From Candidozyma auris (Eukaryota; Ascomycota; Pichiomycetes; Serinales; Metschnikowiaceae), in assembly GCF_003013715.1 (NCBI RefSeq), contig NC_072818.1:496001-560000 (forward strand): DNA of 64,000 nt. Reading direction: 5' to 3'. The stretch's first letter is position 1; the number at the start of each line of letters is the position of its first letter. This document shows, one piece after another, positions 42,552 to 50,610 of the stretch. A model generated the notes under the pieces. That model ran no database searches. It was not told the origin of the DNA and saw only the letters and a program-made list of their open reading frames with translations. Both the position numbers and the translations under genes were made by a program.

Positions 42552-44867
42552 ATGTTCTGGCGCAACGCCGACGCTCAGCAGCAGCAGGAACACGACGGTT
42601 CGGATCAACAGCCGCAACCAGTGGACCAGGCGGTAGATTCGGCCCAAGATGCGTCCAGGCAACAGAACCAACCTACAAAGTCGTCGTTTTTCTTTTGGAA
42701 ATCTACAGAACCTGAACCTCCCAAGGAACAAGAGGCCCAGGGCGAAGCTGACGCTCTGACCGAGCCTCCTAAACTGGATAGACCGTGGTACAGTTTCTTT
42801 CTGTCCGACACAGCACCAGAGACTCCTGAGGATGCCAATGCTACCACTACAAAGCAAAGCCTGTGGTTTTGGCCCTTTTCAAGTAATGCGGAGCCAGAAT
42901 CGGATACTGAAGACACAGACAATGCTGAAGTGTTTCGGGCGGCCAGGGCAGTGCTAGATAACTCCCGGGGAAACGCCCACTATGCAATCAAGTACGTGCA
43001 CGGGTCGCTGGAGGCGGAGTTGGCCGTGTGTGGGACAAACACAGAGCAGGCGCCTGTGCCCTTCAGCAACAAAAAGGGTCCTGCGTTGCCCAACGAGCTT
43101 CTAGAGGCCAGTTTGGTGAGCTCCAAGGCAAAGCAGAAGGCGTTGGAGGAGCAGAAGGCTCAGGCGGAACAGAAGGCATTGGAGGAGCAAAAGGCACGGG
43201 CAGAACTAAAGACTCAGGCGCAGCAGACGGCTAGAGCAGAGCTGAAGACTCAATCTCCCGAGACAAAGGCTCCTAAGGCGACAAACCCACCAAAGGACGT
43301 CGCTCTACAATCAAAACGTGATTTGAAGGGGGAGCCCAAATCTCTCGAAGCCAAGGATGCACCGGTGAAATCGACATTGGAAGCTGCGGTTGCCTCACCA
43401 CAGCAGTCTAGACACTCTAGAACGCCGTCTGTAAATTCAACCTTAGAAAAGCCCCTGGTGCTTCCTAATTTGAACAACAACTTCCGTGAAATCACCCTAG
43501 TCACCAAAGCTCGCCTTTTGGGGGAAAAGTTCATCAAGGGCGATCAGACAAGCGAAAGGCACCTTTATCTCAATAATGCAGGCTCTGTTAGTGCCAAAAA
43601 GAGAAAGCGTACGAAGAGAGTGGTGGTGATAACTATGCACAGTCTTCTCCCTCCCAAGTTCGTTAGAAATTACGTTGCCCAGTCCACCGGCAGCGCAAAG
43701 CAATTTGGCCTCAAGGCCATCGACGCATTCGTTCATTGGCTTGACGAAAGAGAAGATGAGAAGTTCAGCAGGGAGATCAGTGCCATTTGCCTCGAGGGTC
43801 AAGGGACCATCACAGAACGCGTTCGAGAATCGTTTCGTCTCTTGCGCAATTGGAGGCACGAGATCAACTCAGCTGACATGATCTTCTTTGTGAGCAGCTC
43901 CATTGCTACTCCAGCTGCCATCACCTTATTCAGCGCCATGCATCAGAGCGAAGAGTTCCATTTGCACAAAAAGAAGCTCGGCATGCTCTCAATGTCAGGG
44001 ATACACTGTGGGCCATACCCTGGACTCAATGCTCGAGTGGTGATTAGAGCATACTATCAAGCAGAAAACGAGATCATCAAGGAGCTCTTTGAGTTGCAAA
44101 AGACGTCATCAGACATCTCCAAGCAGCTCAGCGCAGACACAAAGTACTTGTGTGAAAATAATGTCAAGATGACGCTTGCAGGGTCGTTGAACGATCAGTT
44201 TGTGCCATTGTTCTCATCCATCGATAGCCTTGTGAGCCACCCTAACATCTACAAGTGTATCTATATTGATGAGAATTGTCACGTTCCGCCATTTCTCGTG
44301 AAACTTTTCCTGGTGATCTTGACGATGCAAAATGTGGGATACCTGGATCAGAATATGGTTACTGATTTAAGCGAGCGGCTCCAGGGCCCAGTCAACGTGA
44401 ACAATGGCTCGCATGGGCGCATCTTTGACAATGAAGACGTGTATGAGACAGGCATTAGATTTCTCATGGAGACTACTACGTTGGTGCATTCCCGGGCGCT
44501 AAAGTTTGAGAGGCCCGGGGCCGGGTTGAAAAGCAAAGTCGGCCCAGCGCTGGCCCCCAAGGAGAGCAAGGACACAAGCTCCAATGCAACTACACCGGTG
44601 TCATCAGCAGCAGCAAACGCGGCAAACGCAGCCATGGCTATAGCCACAGAAGACGTGTGGCACAGTGACAAAAATCTATACCATTTACCGTGGAATGTAC
44701 GAGGGCTAGTCAATGACTTGCTCGCCATCAGGAACATTGAGAACTTGCAATTGCTAAATGAGTTGGTCGAAGAGTACAAAAGGTGGCAGCCCACCAAGGC
44801 GTGGCGAGAGTTGAAGCTTTGTTTTGTAGCGTTTGAGGATCTTTCACTCGACGACTTGATGTTGTAA
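42552..44867 (+). CDS. YML020W-like protein with degenerate alpha/beta-hydrolase core
   Basis: A 771-aa protein. The N-terminal 330 residues are low-complexity, with a KALEEQKAQAEQ-type repeat at about residues 193-232. The C-terminal half matches the fungal family of S. cerevisiae YML020W (unknown function): ITMHSLLPPKFVRNYV, then SADMIFFVSSSIATPAAI at the expected nucleophile position, MSGIHCGPYPGLN, AGSLNDQFVPLFSS and the closing NLYHLPWNVRGLVNDLL. As I recall the family, the nucleophile segment usually reads like AHSQGT; here His, Gln and Gly are replaced, so catalysis is doubtful. The ATG at 42552 is the first in frame. Confidence 0.8.
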   Translation: MFWRNADAQQQQEHDGSDQQPQPVDQAVDSAQDASRQQNQPTKSSFFFWKSTEPEPPKEQEAQGEADALTEPPKLDRPWYSFFLSDTAPETPEDANATTTKQSLWFWPFSSNAEPESDTEDTDNAEVFRAARAVLDNSRGNAHYAIKYVHGSLEAELAVCGTNTEQAPVPFSNKKGPALPNELLEASLVSSKAKQKALEEQKAQAEQKALEEQKARAELKTQAQQTARAELKTQSPETKAPKATNPPKDVALQSKRDLKGEPKSLEAKDAPVKSTLEAAVASPQQSRHSRTPSVNSTLEKPLVLPNLNNNFREITLVTKARLLGEKFIKGDQTSERHLYLNNAGSVSAKKRKRTKRVVVITMHSLLPPKFVRNYVAQSTGSAKQFGLKAIDAFVHWLDEREDEKFSREISAICLEGQGTITERVRESFRLLRNWRHEINSADMIFFVSSSIATPAAITLFSAMHQSEEFHLHKKKLGMLSMSGIHCGPYPGLNARVVIRAYYQAENEIIKELFELQKTSSDISKQLSADTKYLCENNVKMTLAGSLNDQFVPLFSSIDSLVSHPNIYKCIYIDENCHVPPFLVKLFLVILTMQNVGYLDQNMVTDLSERLQGPVNVNNGSHGRIFDNEDVYETGIRFLMETTTLVHSRALKFERPGAGLKSKVGPALAPKESKDTSSNATTPVSSAAANAANAAMAIATEDVWHSDKNLYHLPWNVRGLVNDLLAIRNIENLQLLNELVEEYKRWQPTKAWRELKLCFVAFEDLSLDDLML
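43128..43247 (+). repeat. in-frame imperfect repeat in the YML020W-like gene
   Basis: Repeated KALEEQKAxAE and RAELKTQ units, likely to be variable in length between strains. Confidence 0.65.
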
Positions 44868-46036
44868 AGTGAAGGCACAACAACGCCCACAGGGGAAGCT
44901 GGAAAATGTCACAAACGTCATTCTGCCGCACTGCTTATCACGGCCGCTAGCCATCCGTGGAGTCAAACACAAAAGGTGCGATTGGGAAGTTTGTACCGCG
45001 ATGAGATCTGGTCTGCCTAAATGAGGCGGCGCATTACTAGTACTTTTTAGAAGAGAGGATGATTGGCCAATCTTCAATGCGGATGGCTGCAACTAGGGTA
45101 ATGCGCCGGGTTTATCACATCTTGTTGTTGTTTCTTTGTTCTCATGGAAGAGGCCTCGGCCTCAAGGAACAATCCGTTGTGAAACAAAGAAGGTGTGGCG
45201 ACAAACAATCAGCTCTTAGATTTCCTGATTTGTTGATAAGATTTTTAGAGAGTTTTGGGCCCGTTGTGTCCAATACGCATCGGCTTCTTACTATGTAAAA
45301 TTTGTGTTGCTGTTTTAGGTTTCGGGACTTTTCATTCTCGCCGTGCCAAACGCATGGCACCTTTCATGCTCGCATCGACAGGCATGAGGTTGCGACTCAC
45401 CGATGCGGCGAGAACCACTAAAAAAAAAAAGGAAAAAAAAAAAAAAAGATAAACCGAAGAATACAAGCAACCAAAATCAGAAATGACCAATATGATTGAA
45501 TCTCTTAGGACTCATCTGTGGGGACTTTTAAAAATGATAGCTTTGCTAAACGAGAACAACCGGGACGGCCGCACCCGAGGCTTCGTTTTCTACAGGCTTG
45601 TGCGTTATCACGTTTCCAATCGCACAAGCGAGAACGGCGAAAACGGCGAAAAACAAGGAGGCTGCCGGCAAATATAAAAAAAAAAAAAAAAAAGATCTGC
45701 TGTCTACATCTAAAGCAAGCGTCTCGATTGGTCAATTGAATTTAGATGCCTCCAAGGTGTCTCCGTCTCCCCTGGTTTCTTACACCTTCGCCCAGCGGAA
45801 GCCAGTTGGTGAGCGCACCGCATGAGCGGCGCAACTTGAGCCCAGGACCCCCATTGATCTTTTTTTTTTTTGACCCTTCCTTGTGCGTCCTGCAGACAAT
45901 CCCCCTTGTACCCAGCGGCATCCGCCCTGGCGAGCACACTCCCTCTAAACCGCATGCTCAAGGCTCACTTGCACCTTTTGCCGAGCACCTTCAACCACAT
46001 ACTACCACTTTTTTCAAGAGAGAACTCTGGCTCTTG
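44868..46036. other. PHO2 upstream region with poly-A tracts
   Basis: No gene. It holds A-rich runs near 45420-45448 and 45675-45692, a T run near 45859-45871 and a near copy of the recurring motif at 45083. A 64-codon frame opens at 45483 and could be an upstream ORF if the transcript starts that far out. Confidence 0.45.
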
Positions 46037-47689
46037 ATGGCTGAGGAATCCTCCAACAAGAGAACCCGTGCCTCAGGCGAGGTGCTTGAGTATCTTCTTC
46101 GGGAGTTTGACAAGAACCAGAACCCGACGCCAGACCAACGAAAAGAGATCAGTGAACGAACTAACATGAGCGAAAAGGCGGTGAGGATCTGGTTCCAGAA
46201 CCGCAGAGCCAAGCTTCGTAAGTTCGAGCGAATGGGCAAACCAATCAAGGCCCAGAACGGCGTCTCGAAGAATAATGCCGCTCTGTCGACGTTTTCCACC
46301 AACCTGAGCTCGAGCATCCATTCTTCCCGCTCCAATTCGTATTCAAGCATGTCAGCGCTCCACATGCAGAGCATCAGTACCGTGGAAGTGAACGAAAAAT
46401 ACTGTTTTATCGATTGCTCATCGCTATCTGTTGGAAGCTGGCAGCGGATCAAAAGCGGCTCCCACGATGTCAAGCTCCAGCAGCTGTTGGTGAATCTAGC
46501 TCCGTTTACGCTTAATGGGGTGATGAAGAATGTCGACTTGATGGTGATTTTATCCCGCAAGAACGAGGAGATCAACTACTTCTTTCTGGCCATCTCCAAC
46601 AACTCCAGGATTCTCTTCCGAATCTTCTATCCCATTTCGTCTGTTCTTCAGTGCTCATTATTGGACAACAACATCAACAAGGAGAATAACGAGTTGCGTC
46701 TCAGTCTTGCTCGGAAACCACGCTTTTCGGTGTTCTTTTTTGATTCCGTCAACTCGAATCTAAATCAATGGTCGATTTGCGACGATTTCTCGGAAGGCCA
46801 ACAAGTCAGTGGCGCCTACTACGCTCCCGGCGGGACGTCCACTCCCCACGTGCTTGTGGGCCCTAAACATGCTTTGCTTTATCTCAAATCGTTCATCGCT
46901 GAGCACAATTTGATACACCATCTGCAATCTGCGCTACAGAATTACAGCAACCCTAGCGACGTATCGCTGCAACATGACCCCGCCATGACTTCGGATTATC
47001 AGCTGGCTGCACTTTCTTCAAACCAATATCTGTTAGAGGACAGGTCCGAAGTTCACGGGGACTTGCAAATCAAGCACGAATCCTGGAACTCTTTAGCGCA
47101 CAACGAAAATGAGCTTACTACTCACGAGACACGGCCGCCATTTGAGGCGCACCCGCTGTTTCAGCACCTTGCCCACCAATCAAACCAGCATGACGATAGC
47201 ATATTGACCACAACCCCAGACTTCTTCAGCGCCGTGCAATCGCCTGGCTCCAATGTCGTGTCCGCAAGCACAAATAATGATGACGATGGCAGTAGTGGGC
47301 TTTTACCTAGCCCGTCCAATCATATGAATACCAATGGAAATGGATCTCGAGGACGGCTTCAGGACGAGAGCGATACGCATGGCTCCAGTGGGAGTGAAGG
47401 TCAGCAGAAAACGTCTAAGTATCCACAGCCAAGCAAAATTCTGGAAGTCTATCGGACGCAAAGCCAACATCAGCCGTCTTTCGACGACCACCACCATAAT
47501 GCACATGGCCACGAAGCTCAAACAGACAATCTATACGACTTTGATATCCTGGCCGGTCATAATGACGATTTCCAACCCAACGACCTTCTTGTGCACAGTC
47601 CAGAATTGTCAAATCACGAAACTCCAGGAGCCTCTACCACTGCTGCCAACCCAGTCGACACGTTCATTGATTACAACTCGCATTACTGA
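46037..47689 (+). CDS. PHO2: homeodomain transcription factor Pho2/Grf10
   Basis: A 550-aa protein. A homeodomain lies at about residues 7-65, starting KRTRASGEVLEYLLREFD and ending in the recognition helix VRIWFQNRRAKLRK, closest to S. cerevisiae Pho2 (RTRAKGEALDVLKRKFE...). In Candida albicans the orthologue is called GRF10. It works with Pho4 and other factors in phosphate, purine and morphogenesis control. The rest is a middle region (residues about 115-290) that is conserved-looking but unnamed, then a long Asn/Ser/His-rich tail. The frame stays open 97 codons upstream, but that stretch includes poly-T-coded Phe runs and looks like leader, so I start at MAEESS. Confidence 0.92.
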   Translation: MAEESSNKRTRASGEVLEYLLREFDKNQNPTPDQRKEISERTNMSEKAVRIWFQNRRAKLRKFERMGKPIKAQNGVSKNNAALSTFSTNLSSSIHSSRSNSYSSMSALHMQSISTVEVNEKYCFIDCSSLSVGSWQRIKSGSHDVKLQQLLVNLAPFTLNGVMKNVDLMVILSRKNEEINYFFLAISNNSRILFRIFYPISSVLQCSLLDNNINKENNELRLSLARKPRFSVFFFDSVNSNLNQWSICDDFSEGQQVSGAYYAPGGTSTPHVLVGPKHALLYLKSFIAEHNLIHHLQSALQNYSNPSDVSLQHDPAMTSDYQLAALSSNQYLLEDRSEVHGDLQIKHESWNSLAHNENELTTHETRPPFEAHPLFQHLAHQSNQHDDSILTTTPDFFSAVQSPGSNVVSASTNNDDDGSSGLLPSPSNHMNTNGNGSRGRLQDESDTHGSSGSEGQQKTSKYPQPSKILEVYRTQSQHQPSFDDHHHNAHGHEAQTDNLYDFDILAGHNDDFQPNDLLVHSPELSNHETPGASTTAANPVDTFIDYNSHY

Positions 47690-47843
47690 TTTTCACCAAT
47701 TTTCTGGAGCAAAGCTCACATTTACTTGCGCAGTCGCTTTCAACATCGACATAGTATTTTAGTTCTTCCGTATACCACAGTAATTTCTATTTAGGTTGGG
47801 TGTATGTGTATGATATTAATCTTTTAAAAAGAGTATTTCCTTC

Positions 47844-47854
47844 TGGCTGCAAAT
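47844..47854 (+). promoter_or_regulatory. recurring motif upstream of MSS2
   Basis: TGGCTGCAAAT, about 65 bp before the preferred MSS2 ATG and about 22 bp before a TATATATA run at 47878-47886. Confidence 0.55.
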
Positions 47855-47919
47855 GCGTAGGGTGTGCATACACACATTATATATACATGTTTTCACATCA
47901 GGCGTCACTTTTACAACAA

Positions 47920-49017
47920 ATGTTTTCTAGCAAAGTGGCATTTGCAAGATGCTACTCTACACGGCCCGCATTGGAATCCGTGCTACCGAAAAAGAAGACC
48001 ATGAGTCGCCTTCTTTTCGACCATGACTCTCGGTTGGCATATAAGAAAGTAATGCCGATCTTCACCAACATCTACGACAACCTCGATGCGCCCAATCAGA
48101 TCAGACTACCTCATTACACGAAAAATGAGGACTTGATGACTCTTCGATCGGTGTTGCGTGATATCAGAGCATTGTCCAGCTCTGTCAACAAAAATCTAGT
48201 GGATCTTGAGAATGAGTTGATTGAGCAGGCGGCAGAACTAGGCAACAATGACGCCATCGCCATGTTGGCCTTCGAAGCAATAGGACTGCCAGACACCACA
48301 AAAGAAGATTATGAACATGCCAACAAGCTTATAAAGGAGCTCCAGGATGTCAAGCACCCTCTTGTGTTCAAATTAGCTGGCGATTTTGCATTCTCCAAGG
48401 GCCACCACGAGCAGGCAGCACAATACTGGAATCAGTTTTTGGAACTTGAGGACGACTCCATCATCTCCAGTCATGTTTACACAAGCTTGGGCATGTACCA
48501 CTTCAATTATACGGCTCTGCCCAACTTGACAAAATCTAGAGAATACTTTGAAAAGGCAGTCAAGCTTGGTGAGCTCGACACCACCATCGTAAAGGCTCAC
48601 TTTTACTTAGGTCAACTTTACTCATTGACTGATCCAGTAAGATCACGCTACCATCTCGAAATAAGTGCATCAAAGGGCCTTCAAGAGAGCTTTCCTTCGC
48701 TTGGGTTCTTAGAACTCAACGTCTTTGACAATGCCGCTAAAGCCATTGAATGGTTTAAGCTTGGCGTCGAAGGAAACAATGACATCACATGTCTAGTAGG
48801 CCAGTTTGATGCTCATATGAAGACCAAAAATTTCAAAAAAGCATCAAGTATACTTGCCAACCTTACTGACCTTAAGCAAAAGTTGGACGCACTTGCTAAG
48901 CGACAATTTAAAACAGTTCCTGAAGCATTCAAAACTCATGCTGAAACCAATCATGCATTACTTGCAATCTTCTTCGATACACGCAAAGAAGTGATTCGCA
49001 AGCTCACGTCATCATAG
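47920..49017 (+). CDS. MSS2: mitochondrial protein Mss2 (Cox2 export)
   Basis: A 365-aa protein. The N-terminus MFSSKVAFARCYSTRP is a mitochondrial presequence with a likely cleavage near RCYS. Helical TPR-like (Sel1-type) repeats fill the rest. S. cerevisiae Mss2 (351 aa) sits on the matrix face of the inner membrane and is needed to export the C-terminus of Cox2. An ATG 11 codons upstream (47887) is in frame, but a TATATATA run abuts it, so the second ATG is more likely. The stop codon overlaps the tail of DUN1 by six bases. TPR-like repeats diverge fast, so the symbol rests on overall layout and presequence. Confidence 0.78.
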   Translation: MFSSKVAFARCYSTRPALESVLPKKKTMSRLLFDHDSRLAYKKVMPIFTNIYDNLDAPNQIRLPHYTKNEDLMTLRSVLRDIRALSSSVNKNLVDLENELIEQAAELGNNDAIAMLAFEAIGLPDTTKEDYEHANKLIKELQDVKHPLVFKLAGDFAFSKGHHEQAAQYWNQFLELEDDSIISSHVYTSLGMYHFNYTALPNLTKSREYFEKAVKLGELDTTIVKAHFYLGQLYSLTDPVRSRYHLEISASKGLQESFPSLGFLELNVFDNAAKAIEWFKLGVEGNNDITCLVGQFDAHMKTKNFKKASSILANLTDLKQKLDALAKRQFKTVPEAFKTHAETNHALLAIFFDTRKEVIRKLTSS

Positions 49018-50492
49018 AGCAGAGGACCTTTCAACAAAATTAAGCTCAGATGCATACTTCTCCCGTAGAGTCAACGGTTGTGTATTATTCCTCACTGGCT
49101 CTCTCACTGGATGCTGAGTTTTCTCTTGGGAGATTTCCATCGAGATGCTCTCATCGGTTTCTTGAAACCAGAAATGATTGCATGTTTGGACAATGTCGAA
49201 TCGCTCAGATGGATCAACAACGAGAAGGTTACTGATCAAGTCAAGAGCGCTATCGCTTATATCGTCCCAAAAAGGCGAGTAAAATGCATATTTTCCTTGA
49301 ATAATTTGATCTCTCATATTTGGAGGTCCCAATTCATCGCTGAAAGGCGGAAAGCCACATAGACAGACATAGAGTAATACACCAGCCAGCCAAATGTCCA
49401 CTTTGGTTGAGTAGTTACAGTTATTGTTTAGCACCTCGGGAGCCACATATGCTGGGGTTCCGCAAAGGGTATTGGTGAACTTGAGTTCACCGATGAACTT
49501 AGCCAAGCCAAAATCTGCGATCTTTACGCGTACATCGTACTCATGGTCGTCCCAAGGTCCCGTTGCCTTTCGACTTTCTGAGGACTTGGGAGTTATATCT
49601 AAAAGAATGTTCTCCGGCTTAATGTCTCTGTGAATGATGTTACGCTCATGTAAATAATGCAACCCTGATAAGAGCTGCTTAAAGATCGCCCTTGTTTCGT
49701 TCTGTCGAAGCTTTTGTTTATCTATAATTCTCTGAAAGAGCTCACCGTTGTTGACCTTCTCAAGCACCAAGTATGTAGTTGAGGAGAAGGCATTTATGGG
49801 CTCCACGTAATGCGAAATGAACCTCACAATGTTCGGATGGTTGATCGCTAAAAGAAGAGCCATTTCCTGTTTGAGTTTTGCTTCTTCCTCTGAGCTTCCT
49901 TTACTCGAAGTCTTACTAGGATGAAAGATCTTCACTGCCACAATGTCGCCCGTAGTTCTGTCTCTCGCTTCTTTGACAACAGCGTAATGTCCACTTCCTA
50001 GCTGATTCAATAGAATGTAATCGTCAAAAAATGATCTCTGTACCATGTTCTCCTGCTCATCGCTGACGTATCTGAAAATATAAGATCCACTTTTCGCAAA
50101 CGAAATCTTGTCACCGCTGCGGAGAAGCGTTGTGGTTCCCTTGCCCAACACTTCGTTGTTCACCGCCGTGCCATTTGAGCTCATATCCGTGAGCAAAAGG
50201 TACTCCTTTTTGTTGTTGCTGGAAAGGGAAAACTGACAATGCTTTGATGAAACGTCAGCGCCACCAAGTCGGATGTCACAGGCACTGCTTCTTCCGACAA
50301 CAACACCAGCAGGCTTTCTGGGTACCATGATATGCGGTTGGCGGTCCATGATACTGTAGAGTTTGGCGATGTTCTCGTACTTGTGCACGGGCCTTTTCAC
50401 GAGATCCTCATCCTGAGAAAGTTGCTACAATTAGTAGGAGCTTCAAGGGCAATTGATATGGGCTAACATACGCGTTTCCGATTGAGGGACAT
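49012..50492 (-). CDS. DUN1: FHA-domain checkpoint kinase Dun1 (spliced)
   Basis: Join complement(49012..50424, 50472..50492), 477 aa. Exon 1 encodes MSLNRKR, close to the MSLSTKR start I recall for S. cerevisiae Dun1. An FHA domain follows (VVVGRSSACDIRL, SSKHCQFSL, SSNGTAVNN), then a Ser/Thr kinase domain with GSGHYAVVKEA, AVKIF, HRDIKPEN, DFGLAKF and the APE box YVAPEVL. FHA plus kinase in this order with one FHA domain fits Dun1; Rad53 has a second C-terminal FHA domain. Dun1 raises dNTP synthesis after DNA damage by inactivating Sml1 and Crt1. Without the intron no ATG start is available for the first FHA strands. Confidence 0.92.
50425..50471 (-). other. DUN1: DUN1 intron, 47 nt, with a second in-frame acceptor
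   Basis: The donor is GTATGT (50471-50466), the branch is TACTAAT and the acceptor TAG ends at 50425, five bases after the branch box. A second acceptor CAG at 50413 would make a 59-nt intron and remove four codons (QLSQ) while keeping the frame. Confidence 0.85.
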
Positions 50493-50582
50493 GCTAGTAA
50501 TGAAAATAATAGTGTCCCGCGTTGTTTATAGTTAGATCAAGACGTATCTGCTTATATGCAAGGATATGAGAAAAGGACCTCT

Positions 50583-50595
50583 TGGCTGCGAAAAA
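50583..50595 (+). promoter_or_regulatory. recurring motif in the DUN1 promoter
   Basis: TGGCTGCGAAAAA in the 118 bp between the TIP20 stop and the DUN1 ATG, 90 bp upstream of DUN1. Confidence 0.6.
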
Positions 50596-50610
50596 CCACC
50601 AGCACCAAAC

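Noticed and set aside
45746..46036. 97-codon N-terminal extension of PHO2
   Set aside because: It includes Phe runs from a poly-T tract and precedes a homeodomain that the family usually places near the N-terminus.
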